NCBI RefSeq assembly: GCF_037890675.1
Contig: NZ_CP149574.1
Coordinates: forward strand, 2,456,874 to 2,520,873
Reading direction: 5' to 3'
DNA from: Methylovirgula sp. 4M-Z18
GTDB lineage: Bacteria; Pseudomonadota; Alphaproteobacteria; Rhizobiales; Beijerinckiaceae
DNA length: 64,000 nucleotides
Made by a program: the position numbers and the translations under genes. Below the pieces are notes generated by a model, which had not been told where the DNA came from, did not search any database, and was given only the letters and a program-made list of their open reading frames with translations. Each line of letters begins with the position of its first letter. Within the stretch, counting starts at the first letter, position 1. This document shows, in pieces, positions 17,317-26,969 of this stretch.

Positions 17317-18204
17317 ATGGACCGTTTCGACGCGATATCGGCCTTTGTCGCCGTCGCCGATTGCAAGGGTTTTGCCGCGGCGGCGCGCAAGCTCAAGCTC
17401 GCCCCTTCTGCCGTGACCCGCCTTATCGTGGCACTCGAAGATCATCTCGGCCTGCGCCTTTTCCAGCGCACCACGCGCTCGGTGACGCTGACCGATGCGG
17501 GCCTACGCTATCTCGAGCTCGGCCGCCGGATTCTGGCCGATCTGGCGGAGGCCGATGCGCTGGTGCAATCGGAGCGCGTCCATCCCAGCGGCAGATTCAC
17601 CGTCTCGGCGCCGTTGACCTTCGGACGCCTGCATGTCGGCCCGCTGATGAGCGCCTATCTCGCCGCCTTTCCCGACGTGATCGGCGAATTGTCCCTCTCC
17701 GACCGGATCGTCAACTTGATCGATGAAGGCATCGACCTTGCCGTGCGTATCGGCCATCTCGCCGATTCTACGCTGACGGTGCGGAAGGTCGGCGAGACGC
17801 GGCCGATCGTCGTCGCCTCTCCCGCCTATCTCGCCCGCGCCGGCGAGCCGCAAACTCCGGACGAGATCGCCGCGCATCAGACGATTCAATTCGTCGGCTT
17901 CGGCGGCTCCGCCGACTGGCGCTTTCGCGACAAAAGGATTGCGGTCGAGCCGCGCTACGTCACCAATAGTGCGGACACCGCGCTTTGGCACGCGGCCCAG
18001 GACGGCGGTCTCGCGCGGGTCTTTTCGTATCAGGCTGCGGAGCTGTTGCGCGCCGGACGGCTGAAGGTCGTCCTGCGCACCTTCGAGCTGCCGCCTGTCC
18101 CCATCCAGCTCGTCACGCCGACGAGCCGTCTCGTCTCACCAAAAGTCCGCGCCTTCATCGATCTCGTGATCGAAACGACCGACTGGCACTTCGCGGATAT
18201 TTAG
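17317..18204 (+). CDS. LysR-family transcriptional regulator
   Basis: A 295-residue regulator. The N-terminal winged helix-turn-helix is plain: MDRFDAISAFVAVADCKGFAA, then LAPSAVTRLIVALEDHLGLRLFQRTTRSVTLTDAG. The effector-binding domain (about 90-290) has the usual two lobes (GRFTVSAPLTFGRLHVGPL; IDLAVRIGHL). It belongs to the group near AaeR/DmlR-like regulators. The start at 17317 gives the normal family N-terminus; its ribosome site is weak and the 5' flank is AT-rich. It is divergent from the DUF1348/PNPOx operon, the likely target, with inducer unknown. Confidence 0.93.
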   Translation: MDRFDAISAFVAVADCKGFAAAARKLKLAPSAVTRLIVALEDHLGLRLFQRTTRSVTLTDAGLRYLELGRRILADLAEADALVQSERVHPSGRFTVSAPLTFGRLHVGPLMSAYLAAFPDVIGELSLSDRIVNLIDEGIDLAVRIGHLADSTLTVRKVGETRPIVVASPAYLARAGEPQTPDEIAAHQTIQFVGFGGSADWRFRDKRIAVEPRYVTNSADTALWHAAQDGGLARVFSYQAAELLRAGRLKVVLRTFELPPVPIQLVTPTSRLVSPKVRAFIDLVIETTDWHFADI

Positions 18205-18538
18205 GTGAGAGCGGTCAGCACCCCGCGCACTTCGGCGGTAAACGCCGAGAGACATGCCCATCACGCGACGAAAGCGCCGAACAAAGGCGGACGGGAGCAA
18301 TTCAGCGCATCGCTCGCGCTTAGTTTTGAGTCATACACTCGAAATTGTACAGCGCGCCAAGAAACAGAACGGCGAGCTAACGACTGCAAGCGCTGAATCC
18401 TTTTATAGCGCGCAGGATGTTTGGGCGGCTCTAAATGCGTGCTGAGGAAATTAGCGCTCTTTGAACGAGATCATTTGTCCAAAACAACAAAAAGCAACTC
18501 GAATTCTTACGAATTTATTGTAGATAAAGGATACTGCT
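18205..18538 (+). other. AT-rich leader before the repeat-protein gene
   Basis: About 330 bases with no convincing gene. From about 18,330 the base composition drops sharply in GC compared with the flanks (for example AACAACAAAAAGCAACTCG and ATTTATTGTAGATAAAGG). It should hold the promoter of the next gene. The composition change may mark acquired DNA. Confidence 0.5.
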
Positions 18539-19555
18539 ATGCGCTGGAAAACATTTTTCTTTACGTCGGTCTCTTTAGTATTTGTATACACGGTCGGAAC
18601 AACAGCCTCCTCGGCGACGACTTCAAAGCTTAAGCAGGTTCCTAATCCCGTGATGAAGTGCGGATGGCTGCCAAGCATCGGTCACGGGCAACTGGCGAAA
18701 CTGCATGAATGCGATGGCAGATTCATCGATTACGAAGACAGCTTCGATGCCCCCCAGACGAATGGGGGCGGCAGTTCTCGCGATGCAAGAGTGGGCAACA
18801 ACGGCTCAGGTACGGGCAGCACATCCGGCAGCGGCAGCAAGTCCGGTGGCTCCACGGTTGGCGGTACCAGCCCCAAGACCGGCAGCACCGGTTCCACCAC
18901 TGGCAGCACCGGTTCCACGACCGGTAGCACTGGTTCCACCACCGGCAGCACCGGCTCCAAGACTGGCAATACCGGCTCCACCAATGGCAGCACCGGTTCC
19001 ACGACCGGTAGCACTGGTTCCACCACCGGCAGCACCGGCTCCAAGACTGGCAGCACCGGTTCCACCACCGGCAGCACTGGTTCCACCACCGGCAGCACCG
19101 GCTCCAAGACTGGCAATACCGGCTCCACCACCGGCAGCACTGGTTCCACCACGGGCAGCACCGGTTCCACGACCGGGAGCACTGGTTCCACCACCGGCAG
19201 CACTGGTTCCACCACCGGCAGCACCGGCTCCACCATTGGCAGCACCGGCTCCACCATTGGCAGCACTGGTTCCACCACGGGCAGCACCGGTTCCACGACC
19301 GGTAGCACCGGTTCCACCACCGGCAAGACCGGTTCCACGACCGGCAGCACTGATTCCACCACCGGCAGCACCGGCTCCAAAACTGGCAATACCGGCTGCA
19401 CCGGTTCCACCACGGGCAATAACAGTGGCCATAAGACGGGCGGGCCGGGCAACGGAAATGGCAACCAGCCAAATTCCGGCAATGGCGGCGGCAATCTCAA
19501 TGGCTCGGGAACCGGCACCGGCAACAATGGCAAAAATAATGGCCATAACAAATGA
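18539..19555 (+). CDS. Secreted protein dominated by a Gly-Ser-Thr heptad repeat
   Basis: A 338-residue protein. Residues 1-26 look like a signal peptide (MRWKTFFFTSVSLVFVYTVG, then TTASSA). Residues 27-75 form a short non-repetitive segment with two Cys (PVMKCGWLPSIGHG, KLHECDGRF). From about 115 to 295 the chain is a near-perfect seven-residue repeat GSTGSTT with variants (GSTGSKT, GNTGSTN, GSTGSTI), followed by a Gly/Asn-rich tail (GNGGGNLNGSGTG). AAAGGATACTGCT precedes the ATG. There is no LPXTG, autotransporter or membrane anchor. The reading frame is secure because only this one gives a signal peptide and ribosome site. It may be a surface or matrix polymer; function not known. Confidence 0.75.
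   Translation: MRWKTFFFTSVSLVFVYTVGTTASSATTSKLKQVPNPVMKCGWLPSIGHGQLAKLHECDGRFIDYEDSFDAPQTNGGGSSRDARVGNNGSGTGSTSGSGSKSGGSTVGGTSPKTGSTGSTTGSTGSTTGSTGSTTGSTGSKTGNTGSTNGSTGSTTGSTGSTTGSTGSKTGSTGSTTGSTGSTTGSTGSKTGNTGSTTGSTGSTTGSTGSTTGSTGSTTGSTGSTTGSTGSTIGSTGSTIGSTGSTTGSTGSTTGSTGSTTGKTGSTTGSTDSTTGSTGSKTGNTGCTGSTTGNNSGHKTGGPGNGNGNQPNSGNGGGNLNGSGTGTGNNGKNNGHNK
18880..19420 (+). repeat. 21-bp tandem repeat array (coding)
   Basis: About 25 head-to-tail copies of a 21-base unit reading roughly GGCAGCACCGGTTCCACCACC, each encoding one heptad. Copies differ mainly at third positions (GGT/GGC, TCC/TCG-type changes) and at one or two codons (ACC to AAG or ATT). Such an array is prone to copy-number change by slippage or recombination, always in steps of seven residues, so the frame is kept. 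Confidence 0.85.
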
Positions 19556-19784
19556 TGCTGAGACGAGCTTGATCAAAGGTCCAAGCATTCGAGCGACACA
19601 CCCGAATTATGTGCTTGAGTGCCGAAAGGTGCTTGAAGATGAAGTGGGCGGCATATTTACCGATGCCGAGCGAGTGGGGTGGGATCGGAGCGCTATTGGT
19701 CTAGCTATTTCGGCCTTGGCCGGAGAGTATATGACGGCCCGGGCCTGCACTTTTGCTCCGCGGCACCAATCCGAGCCGGAATGA
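19539..19784 (+). CDS. Small protein of unknown function, overlapping the repeat gene
   Basis: An 81-residue reading frame starting at ATG 19539, inside the last codons of the repeat gene in another frame (17 bases overlap), and ending TGA 19784. The composition is that of a real soluble protein: HPNYVLECRKVLEDEVGGIF, DAERVGWDRSAIGLAISALA, then EYMTARACTFAPR. The pattern of a helix, GW, then an Ala-rich helix recalls small uncharacterised proteins of Rhizobiales. Its stop overlaps the start of the next small frame (ATGA). No ribosome site is obvious, so translation may depend on the upstream gene. The role is unknown. Confidence 0.5.
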   Translation: MAITNDAETSLIKGPSIRATHPNYVLECRKVLEDEVGGIFTDAERVGWDRSAIGLAISALAGEYMTARACTFAPRHQSEPE

Positions 19785-19891
19785 ACACGGCGCTCTCGCC
19801 GATGCAGCAGCCGCTGTCATCGGCCCTCGAACGGAAGCTTGGCGCCAAGGCAATGAAGATCGCGCTGGACCGGCTCAGCGAGAAAGGATGA
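19781..19891 (+). CDS. Very small protein (36 residues), translationally coupled
   Basis: ATG at 19781 overlaps the TGA of the preceding 81-residue frame as ATGA, the usual sign of translational coupling, and GAGCCGGA sits just upstream. The product (MNTALSPMQQPLSSALERKL then GAKAMKIALDRLSEKG) is basic and mostly helical in character, with third positions rich in G/C like real genes here. I know no family. It could also be the remnant of a longer gene. Confidence 0.4.
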   Translation: MNTALSPMQQPLSSALERKLGAKAMKIALDRLSEKG

Positions 19892-19904
19892 GCAATGCGG
19901 GGCC

Positions 19905-19934
19905 GGCGGCAATGATCCTGTGAGTATTGCCGCC
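19905..19934. terminator. Hairpin between convergent genes
   Basis: GGCGGCAAT and ATTGCCGCC form a nine-base-pair stem around a 12-base loop, between the small plus-strand genes and the end of the sugar permease gene. It has no T-run, so the terminator role is tentative. Confidence 0.5.
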
Positions 19935-19942
19935 GCCAGGCC

Positions 19943-21142
19943 TTAGCCCTTCTTCTTGTAATAGACGTCGAGGCACACGGCGAAGAGGAGCACGATGCCC
20001 TTGATCATTTTCTGATCGTCGATGCCAAGGCCAAGGATCGACATGCCGATGTTCATGACGCCCATCAGCAACGCGCCGATCACCGCGCCCGTCACTTTGC
20101 CGACGCCGCCGGAGGCCGAGGCACCCCCGATGAAGCAGGCGGCGATCACGTCGAGTTCATAGCCGTCGCCAGCCTTCGGCGTCGCATAGCCGAAACGGGC
20201 CGTCACGATGAGGCCGGCCAGCGCCGCCAGAACGCCCATGTTGACAAAGGTAAAAAAGGCTAAGCGCTCGGTTTTGACGCCCGACAATTTCGCTGCCTTT
20301 TCGTTGCCACCAAGGGCGTAGATCCGGCGCCCGACCACAGTCCGCGTCGTGACGAAACTGTAGACAAGAATGAGAATCGCCATGATGACGAGCATGTTTG
20401 GAATGCCGCGCCAATGGGCCAGCAGATAGCTGACATAGGACGCCGCAGCGAACATCAGCACCAAGCGGCCGAGGAAAACCACTGCCGGCTCTTCCTCCAC
20501 CCCGTGCTTTTGCCGCTCCATTCTGCCCTTGATCTGCAGCACCACGCCGATGGCCGCGAGCCCGAGGCCGATCGCCAGCGTCAACGGCCAAAAGTTTGCA
20601 CCGCCCCATGGGTCAGGAATCCACCCCGAGCTGATCTTGTCGAAAGCGTCTGCAAACGGCCCTGCATTGGTGCTACCCAGAACCTTCCAGGTCAGGCCGC
20701 GGAAGATGAGCATGCCGCCGAGCGTCACGATGAAGCTCGGGATGCGCAGATAAGCGATGAAGTAGCCTTGCGAACCGCCGATGATCGCGCCGAGCGCCAG
20801 AGTGACGAGCGACGCGCTGACCCAATCCCACTGCCAGCGCTGCATCAGGACGCCGGCGATCGCGCCCGCCAAGGCGCAGACCGAACCGACCGACAAATCG
20901 ATGTAGCCGGCGACGATCACGAGCAGCATGCCGAGCGCCATGACGATGACGTAGCCGTTCTGCATCACGATGTTGTTGACGTTCTGCGGCGCCAGCATGA
21001 TGCCGCCGGTCATGTATTGGAAGAACACAATGATGACCAGCAACGAGAGCAGCATGCCGTAGTCGCGGATGTTGCCCATGATGTAGTCTTTGATCGACTT
21101 GGTGTCGGCGGCGACCATAGCGCCCGCGGTTTTGTCGGTCAT
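19943..21142 (-). CDS. gguB: Multiple-sugar ABC transporter permease, GguB/MmsB type
   Basis: A 399-residue integral membrane permease of the ribose/xylose class (BPD_transp_2), with about ten hydrophobic segments, for example [40 protein letters not shown], the signature-like [18 protein letters not shown] and [20 protein letters not shown] near the C-terminus. It imports monosaccharides together with GguA and ChvE. The ATG at 21142 overlaps the gguA stop as ATGA, showing translational coupling. In Agrobacterium the orthologous operon serves the virulence-linked sugar sensor ChvE. Confidence 0.92.
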   Translation of the reverse strand: MTDKTAGAMVAADTKSIKDYIMGNIRDYGMLLSLLVIIVFFQYMTGGIMLAPQNVNNIVMQNGYVIVMALGMLLVIVAGYIDLSVGSVCALAGAIAGVLMQRWQWDWVSASLVTLALGAIIGGSQGYFIAYLRIPSFIVTLGGMLIFRGLTWKVLGSTNAGPFADAFDKISSGWIPDPWGGANFWPLTLAIGLGLAAIGVVLQIKGRMERQKHGVEEEPAVVFLGRLVLMFAAASYVSYLLAHWRGIPNMLVIMAILILVYSFVTTRTVVGRRIYALGGNEKAAKLSGVKTERLAFFTFVNMGVLAALAGLIVTARFGYATPKAGDGYELDVIAACFIGGASASGGVGKVTGAVIGALLMGVMNIGMSILGLGIDDQKMIKGIVLLFAVCLDVYYKKKG

Positions 21143-22674
21143 TGCTGCAATTCCTCCGCTCGCATGATGGCGCGCATGATCTTTTCCTGGGTTGCGTCCT
21201 TGCCGCCGAATTCGCCGACAAACTTGCCTTCGTTCATCACATAGATCCTGTCGCACATGCCCAAGAGCTCGGGCATTTCCGACGAGATCATGAGAACCGC
21301 CTTGCCGTCCGCCACCATCTGATTGATGATCGTATAGATTTCATATTTCGCGCCGACATCGATGCCGCGGCTCGGCTCGTCGAGCATCAGCACGTCGGGA
21401 TTCGAGAACAGCCACTTGCTGATGACCACTTTCTGCTGATTGCCGCCGGACAGATTGACCGTCTTTTGCAGCACGTTCGGCGAGCGGATGTTCAGCTTGC
21501 GGCGGTATTCGTTGGCGACGCGCAATTCCTCGATGTCGTTGATGACGAAATTGCGCGAGATGCCGTCGAGATTGGCGAGCGTGACATTCTTCTTGATGTC
21601 TTCCTCAAGGATGAGGCCGAGCTGCTTGCGGTCTTCCGTCACATAGGCGAGGCCGTTGTCGAGCGCCTTCTGAATGGTCGAGAGATCGACCTCTTTGCCG
21701 TGCATGTAGGCCTTGCCGCTGATGCGCTGACCGTAGGAGCGGCCAAAAATGCTCATCGCGAGTTCGGTGCGCCCGGCCCCCATCAGCCCGGAAATGCCGA
21801 CGACCTCGCCGCGCCGCACGGTCAGGTTGACGCCCTTTACCACCTGGCGGTCGCCGTGTTCCGGATGATGCACCACCCAGTCGCGGATTTCGAGGATCGG
21901 TTCACCGACTTTCGGCACGCGCTTAGGATAGCGGTCGGCCATTTCACGCCCGACCATGCCCTTGATGATCCGGTCCTCGGAAATGGCTTCGCGCTTGCAA
22001 TCCAAGGTCTCGACCGAGGTCCCGTCGCGAATGACGGTGATTGAATCGCAGACCTTGGAAATCTCGTTCAGCTTGTGCGAGATCAGGATCGCGGAAATGC
22101 CGTGCGCCTTGAACTCGAGCAGAAGGTCGAGCAGCGCGTCGCTGTCGCTCTCGTTCAAGCTGGCGGTCGGCTCGTCCAGGATCAAAAGCTTCACATTCTT
22201 CGACAGCGCCTTGGCGATTTCCACCAGTTGCTGCTTGCCGACGCCAATATTGGTAATCAGCGTGTCGGGCGATTCTTTGAGGCCGACTTTGCGCAGCAAT
22301 TCGCGCGTGCGCACGAACGTCGCCGGCCAATCGATCACGCCGGTCTTGGCGTTCTCATTCCCGAGGAACATGTTCTCGGCGATCGAGAGCAGCGGCACCA
22401 GCGCCAGTTCCTGGTGAATGATGATGATGCCGCGCTCCTCGCTTTCGCGAATGTCGCGGAACTGGCACTCCTGACCCTGGAAGCGGATCGTGCCTTCATA
22501 GGAGCCGTGGGCGATCACGCCGCTCAGCACTTTCATGAGTGTCGATTTGCCGGCGCCGTTCTCGCCGACAACGCCGTGAATTTCGCCTTCGTTGACTGTC
22601 AGATTGACATTGTCGAGCGCCTTGACGCCCGGAAAGCTTTTCGAGATCCCCTGCATCTCAAGGATAGCAGCCAT
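21139..22674 (-). CDS. gguA: Multiple-sugar ABC transporter ATP-binding protein, GguA/MmsA type
   Basis: A 511-residue protein with two fused ABC ATPase halves, as usual for the ribose/xylose family. First half: Walker [10 protein letters not shown] (about 37-45), Walker [12 protein letters not shown]. Second half: a degenerate Walker A ([12 protein letters not shown]), signature [15 protein letters not shown] and Walker [15 protein letters not shown]. The degenerate second Walker A is normal in this family. The start at 22674 ([14 protein letters not shown]) fits homologues. It powers sugar uptake with gguB, with which it overlaps by four bases, and lies 93 bases after chvE. Confidence 0.94.
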   Translation of the reverse strand: MAAILEMQGISKSFPGVKALDNVNLTVNEGEIHGVVGENGAGKSTLMKVLSGVIAHGSYEGTIRFQGQECQFRDIRESEERGIIIIHQELALVPLLSIAENMFLGNENAKTGVIDWPATFVRTRELLRKVGLKESPDTLITNIGVGKQQLVEIAKALSKNVKLLILDEPTASLNESDSDALLDLLLEFKAHGISAILISHKLNEISKVCDSITVIRDGTSVETLDCKREAISEDRIIKGMVGREMADRYPKRVPKVGEPILEIRDWVVHHPEHGDRQVVKGVNLTVRRGEVVGISGLMGAGRTELAMSIFGRSYGQRISGKAYMHGKEVDLSTIQKALDNGLAYVTEDRKQLGLILEEDIKKNVTLANLDGISRNFVINDIEELRVANEYRRKLNIRSPNVLQKTVNLSGGNQQKVVISKWLFSNPDVLMLDEPSRGIDVGAKYEIYTIINQMVADGKAVLMISSEMPELLGMCDRIYVMNEGKFVGEFGGKDATQEKIMRAIMRAEELQQ

Positions 22675-22767
22675 CTTAAGCCCCGCCGTTTCCCTCATCC
22701 AAGAAAACAAAAGGGCACCGCCTTGTAAAGCGGCACCCTCTCGTCTATTCGCCTGCGCGCTGCGCGC

Positions 22768-23835
22768 TTATTTCAACTGGTCGAGCTTGTAGTAGCCGCC
22801 GTCGACCAGAATCTTCTGCCAATTGTCAGCAGATACGAGCACCGGGGTCAACAGATAAGAGGGCACAACCTTCTTGCCGTTGTCATAGGTCTTGGTGTCG
22901 TTGATTTCTGGCTTCGAGCCCGAGAGCACCGCGTCGACCATGCCGACCGTGACCTTGGCGAGGTCGCGCGTGTCCTTATAGATCGACGAATATTGCTCGC
23001 TGGCGATGATCGACTTCACCGACGCCACTTCGCAATCCTGGCCGGTGACGATCGGCAGCTTGACGCCGCCCGAACCATAGCCCGCGCTCTTGAGCGACGA
23101 CAGGATGCCGCGCGAGAGGCCGTCATATGGCGAGAGCACCGCATCGACATGCTTGCCGGTGTAGAAGGCACTCAGGAGGTTGTCCATGCGGGACTGGGCG
23201 ACCGAGCCGTCCCAACGCAGGGTGCCGACCTTGTCCATGCCCATCTGCTTCGACTGCACGACCAATTTGCCGCTGTCGATATAGGGCTGCAGCTCCGACA
23301 TCGCGCCGTTGTAGAAGAAGAAGGCGTTGTTGTCGTCCGGCGAACCGCCGAAGAGTTCGATATTGAACGGACCCTTGCCGTCCTTGAGGCCCAAAGCCGA
23401 TTCGATCGACTGCGCCTGCAGAACACCGACCTTGAAATTGTCGAAGGTCGCATAATAGTCGACGTCCGGCGAATTGCGGATCAGGCGGTCGTACGAGATG
23501 ATCTTGACGCCCTTCGCAGCCGCTTCGTGCAGCGCTTCGGTCAGGGTCGTGCCGTCGATGGCGGCAATGACCAGGACCTTGTCGCCCTTGGTGACCATGT
23601 TTTCGACCTGGGCGCGCTGGGTCGGGATATCGTCGTCAGCATATTGCAGGTCGGTCTGATAGCCCTTGGCCTGGAGCTGCTTGACGATGTTGTTGCCGTC
23701 GTCGATCCAACGTTCGGACGTCTTCGTCGGCATGGCAATGCCGACCGTCGGCTTGCCGTCAGCCCAAGCGGCAGACCCAAAAGTCAAAGCGCCGACAGCG
23801 ACGGCGGCCAAAAGCGTTGAGGTGAAAAGTTTCAC
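22768..23835 (-). CDS. chvE: Periplasmic sugar-binding protein, ChvE type
   Basis: A 355-residue periplasmic binding protein of the ribose/glucose type. A GTG start at 23835 is chosen because GGGAGAG stands just upstream and the product then begins with a signal peptide ([20 protein letters not shown], cut near AWADGK). Features of the fold are [60 protein letters not shown] and [18 protein letters not shown], which match ChvE closely. ChvE binds aldoses for uptake and, in Agrobacterium, signals to VirA; no VirA is seen here. It is the first gene of the operon. An imperfect hairpin (about 22,712-22,740) before gguA could lower expression of the downstream genes. Confidence 0.93.
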   Translation of the reverse strand: MKLFTSTLLAAVAVGALTFGSAAWADGKPTVGIAMPTKTSERWIDDGNNIVKQLQAKGYQTDLQYADDDIPTQRAQVENMVTKGDKVLVIAAIDGTTLTEALHEAAAKGVKIISYDRLIRNSPDVDYYATFDNFKVGVLQAQSIESALGLKDGKGPFNIELFGGSPDDNNAFFFYNGAMSELQPYIDSGKLVVQSKQMGMDKVGTLRWDGSVAQSRMDNLLSAFYTGKHVDAVLSPYDGLSRGILSSLKSAGYGSGGVKLPIVTGQDCEVASVKSIIASEQYSSIYKDTRDLAKVTVGMVDAVLSGSKPEINDTKTYDNGKKVVPSYLLTPVLVSADNWQKILVDGGYYKLDQLK

Positions 23836-23925
23836 GTTTCTCTCCCGGTTTGACGTCTTGATGCGCCTCGCTGGCCTGGGCATTAGACCCCCTCGCAGGT
23901 AGCCGCGCAATCAAGCTAGGCAGCG

Positions 23926-23954
23926 AATAAAAATAGGTTTCGAAGTCTTGTCAA
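23926..23954 (-). promoter_or_regulatory. Candidate chvE operon promoter
   Basis: On the minus strand TTGACA (23954-23949) is followed after 17 bases by TTTATT (23931-23926), a good -35 and a weak -10, about 90 bases before the chvE GTG. This is a pattern match only. Confidence 0.4.
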
Positions 23955-24057
23955 TCGTCAAACAGCCCGTTTCCCGTTTTTTATTTCGCTTCTCGATAAA
24001 AAAAATTCGGCCTGCCACAAAAAGCACCGCGGATCGACCGAATTGCAAGGGTCAGAC

Positions 24058-24711
24058 CTAATAATCGTCATAGGCCGTCGCGACCTTCGGTTCGGCCTCG
24101 GCGTCCTTGATCCAGGCGTTCCAGGCGGGCAGAGCCATGATGGCGTCCATATAGGTCCGCGTCGCCTTGCTGACCTCGGCATCGTATGTATGCAAGCGAT
24201 TGACGACGGGCGCGAACATCGCGTCCGCGGCGCAGAACTTGCCGAACAGGAACGGCCCGCCTTTGCCATAGGTCTTGCGCGTCTCCTTCCAGATCTGCTC
24301 GATCCGCTTCACATCCGCCGCCGCCTCCGGCGTCAATTCGCGCTTTCTGACCGGGCGCAGGAACTGCGTTGGCAGGTGCTGGCGCATCGCTTGAAAGCCG
24401 GCGTGCATTTCGGCGCAAATGGACCGCGCGTGGGCGCGGGCAGCGCGCGTCTTTGGCCAGATATTCTTCTTCGGGAATTTCTCCGCGAGATATTCGATGA
24501 TCGCCAGCGACTCCCAAATTTGAATGTCACCGTCATACAAGACCGGGCACTTTTGCGTTGGCGAATATTTGCGCAATTTCTTAGCCTGGTCCGACGCACC
24601 GTAGTGGATCAGCACCTCCTCGAACGGAATATTCATCTGCGCCAACAGGAGCCATGGACGCATCGACCACGACGAATAAGACTTTCCCAAGATTACGAGT
24701 TTCACCGGCAT
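24058..24711 (-). CDS. Glutathione S-transferase family protein
   Basis: A 217-residue cytosolic GST. The N-terminal thioredoxin-like domain begins MPVKLVILGKSYSSWSMRPW, with Ser/Trp rather than Tyr near the glutathione site, and contains KCPVLYDGDIQIWESLAIIEYLAE (cis-Pro and the ES glutathione contact). The C-terminal helical domain follows (ICAEMHAGFQAMRQHLP; FLFGKFCAADAMFAPVVNRL). Two adjacent ATGs occur; the second (24711) has the better distance (six bases) from AGGAG. It is divergent from the cupin gene. Substrate not predictable. Confidence 0.9.
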   Translation of the reverse strand: MPVKLVILGKSYSSWSMRPWLLLAQMNIPFEEVLIHYGASDQAKKLRKYSPTQKCPVLYDGDIQIWESLAIIEYLAEKFPKKNIWPKTRAARAHARSICAEMHAGFQAMRQHLPTQFLRPVRKRELTPEAAADVKRIEQIWKETRKTYGKGGPFLFGKFCAADAMFAPVVNRLHTYDAEVSKATRTYMDAIMALPAWNAWIKDAEAEPKVATAYDDY

Positions 24712-24792
24712 CATGATCTCCTGAAACATTCTCTTCCAGCTTGCGAAATCCTGCGCCGAAAGCAAGATTGAAAACACGCCATGGAGAACGTG

Positions 24793-25101
24793 ATGACCTT
24801 CCAATGCACCATTCCTGCCGTGCCAACCGTGCAACACGACGATGCCACCGCCCGCATCACGCGCTGGGATTTTCGTCCCGGCGCGGCCACGGGCTGGCAC
24901 CGGCATGACTGGCCCTATTTCGTGATCATGCTGACGGACGGGATTTTACGCGTGCACAATGGCACGGAGGTCAATGATGTCCCGTTGAGCGCTGGGCAAT
25001 CCTACCGACGGCCATCCGGCATCGAGCACGATGTGATGAACGGCTCCCAACACCCGATCGCCTTCGTCGAGATCGAGGTCAAAAAGCCCGAGGCGCTTTA
25101 A
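24793..25101 (+). CDS. Single-domain cupin protein
   Basis: A 102-residue cupin. Metal-site motifs are visible: GWHRHDWPYFVIMLTDG (first cupin motif) and PSGIEHDVMNGS (second). It might be a small-molecule isomerase, dioxygenase or binding protein; the sequence does not tell. ATG 24793 follows a GGAG by six bases; an ATG at 24781 is the alternative. Its TAA overlaps the stop codon of the convergent autotransporter gene. Confidence 0.8.
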   Translation: MTFQCTIPAVPTVQHDDATARITRWDFRPGAATGWHRHDWPYFVIMLTDGILRVHNGTEVNDVPLSAGQSYRRPSGIEHDVMNGSQHPIAFVEIEVKKPEAL

Positions 25102-26969
25102 AACTCGTAGCGCAGCCCCGCCGTCACTTGGTGCTGCGCGCCGCTGCCGTGGCCCGCGCCCAAGCCTGCGCGGTAGCTGACGTTGAAGCGCATCGCGCCA
25201 TACGCGCCGTTCACCCCTGCCCCGAGCAACAGGCCATCGCCACCCATCTTCGTCAGTTGCGAGACGAAGGGCTGCGAAATGTTGTTCGACAGAATGCCTT
25301 TCACCGTATCGCCATGATAGCTCAGGAAGTCGCCGTAGCCGACGAGGCCGAAGATATTAACCTGCCGGTCCTTGTCCTGCAGCACGGCGGCGGAGGCGCG
25401 AAGTTCCGCCGCGCCGGTCACCGCATCGATCGTGCGCGAATTGTAATGAATGGGCGCGACGATACCGTTTTCGGTGAAGCTGTCGACATTCGCTGCGATG
25501 AAGCCGAGACGCGCGATCGGGGTCAGCGTGAACATGCCCGTTTTGAAATCGTAACCGGCTTCGGCAACCGTGCTGAAGGCCGAGCCCGATGAGTCGGCCG
25601 TATTGGCAAGCGGGCCAACGGTCTTGCGCTTCCAACTGTTGTAGAGAGAAACGCCGGCACCGAGCGTGCCGTTCACGAAGAACTGCCCGCTGCGATAGCC
25701 AGCCAAAATATCGGCCGAGAATTGCGTCGGGTCGTATGACAGCACATTTCCATTGCCCGCATGGACTTTGCCGGTATCGATATTGCCGGCGGCGCCGAGG
25801 GTGAAGCCGTTGCCGATATTGCGGGTCAAGCCGAAGTTCACGCCGCCGGTCTCATAATCATATTTGTAGCGTTCGTCGGTCGCCTTAGAGCTGCCGAAAT
25901 TGCCGATGGCATCGACGAAATAATCGTTTTTGTCGGTGCTGCCCGCGTGGTCGCGCAGCCGGTCGAGACCGCGCTCGGCGGCCGCCTTGCGGTCCGTGAC
26001 GCCCATTTCGCCGAGCGACCCGGAGTAAAGCGCCAAAGTCGGCGCATAGACATATTGGGCCGCCGCTTGCGCCAGCAAATAATGGGCGTAAGTGGTCGGA
26101 TGCACGTCATCCCAGAAAAGATAACGATTCTGCGCCGCAGTCGACGCATTGACGCAGGACGGGACCGACACACAGGCCTGGGTGACATTGGTGAAGCCGA
26201 ACGCTGACGGATCGGCGACCACGGCATTCAGGATCGAATAGGTGTCCATCAAAATGTAATTGGTGCCGGGATGGGCGGCCGCCGTTGCTCTCATGTCGGC
26301 CAGCAGATTGGCATTGAGCGTCGCCGCCGAATAGGTCGCGAGCGCACTCGTCGCCGCGTCTATATTGTAGCTGGGCGTCAGCCCAAGATTCGGCACGTTT
26401 GGAATGAGCACCGTTTTAGCGCCCAGCGTCGACAATTGCGCCGCGCTCGCTGCCACGTTCCCCGCACCCGCCGTCGCGATTCCGGCCATGGTGGCCTGGG
26501 CGCCGACGGGAGTGCTCAGGGCGTCAAGCCCCTGGAAAAGATCGTTGGCCCCTCCCCACAAAGTGACGAGATTGTTCGGGCCGAACGTGCCGCCAAACGC
26601 CGAATAAAGGCTGATCTGGGTCGGAATGCCGGGAGGCGCTAAACCGTTCAACGTGTCCGTACGGGCGCCGCCGAACGCAAGATCGATGCTTTGGCCATTC
26701 GTCGCACTGCCCGTGTAATTTTGCAGCGGCCCCAGGTTCAAAATGGTCGAATTGAGATATTCGACCCAGACCGGCCCATTGGAGAACCGCTGCGACGGAT
26801 AGCCAGGCAAAGCATTATTGGTCGCCAGCGCCAGATTGCCGTTGTCCGACAGGCTGTCGCCGAAGACGACGAGACGGTTGTAAGTCTGCGCCGATGCCGC
26901 GTCGGCGAGCGCAGCCCATGCCACGCCAGCAAACAACACACAACGCACGAGCGAGCGATTTAAGCTCAT
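25098..26969 (-). CDS. GDSL-type esterase/lipase autotransporter
   Basis: A 623-residue type Va autotransporter. A signal peptide covers about residues 1-27. The passenger is an SGNH/GDSL hydrolase: NRLVVFGDSLSDNGN with nucleophile S39, WGGANDLF (block III, GxND) and DDVHPTTYAHYLLA (catalytic Asp/His). It should show ester substrates at the cell surface, like EstA/ApeE. The C-terminal 260-odd residues form the outer-membrane barrel with alternating strands (FGLTRNIGNGFTLGAAGNID) and end in YEF, the usual terminal aromatic. GGGGGGAG precedes the ATG. It converges with, and overlaps by four bases, the cupin gene. Confidence 0.93.
   Translation of the reverse strand: MSLNRSLVRCVLFAGVAWAALADAASAQTYNRLVVFGDSLSDNGNLALATNNALPGYPSQRFSNGPVWVEYLNSTILNLGPLQNYTGSATNGQSIDLAFGGARTDTLNGLAPPGIPTQISLYSAFGGTFGPNNLVTLWGGANDLFQGLDALSTPVGAQATMAGIATAGAGNVAASAAQLSTLGAKTVLIPNVPNLGLTPSYNIDAATSALATYSAATLNANLLADMRATAAAHPGTNYILMDTYSILNAVVADPSAFGFTNVTQACVSVPSCVNASTAAQNRYLFWDDVHPTTYAHYLLAQAAAQYVYAPTLALYSGSLGEMGVTDRKAAAERGLDRLRDHAGSTDKNDYFVDAIGNFGSSKATDERYKYDYETGGVNFGLTRNIGNGFTLGAAGNIDTGKVHAGNGNVLSYDPTQFSADILAGYRSGQFFVNGTLGAGVSLYNSWKRKTVGPLANTADSSGSAFSTVAEAGYDFKTGMFTLTPIARLGFIAANVDSFTENGIVAPIHYNSRTIDAVTGAAELRASAAVLQDKDRQVNIFGLVGYGDFLSYHGDTVKGILSNNISQPFVSQLTKMGGDGLLLGAGVNGAYGAMRFNVSYRAGLGAGHGSGAQHQVTAGLRYEF

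Noticed and set aside
18880-19420. Tandem array as a possible CRISPR
   Set aside because: Units are contiguous with no unique spacers, lie in a coding frame, and no cas genes are nearby.
18723-19588. Open frames on both strands over the heptad repeat array
   Set aside because: A 21-base repeat without stops is open in several frames. Only the frame from 18539 has a ribosome site and signal peptide.
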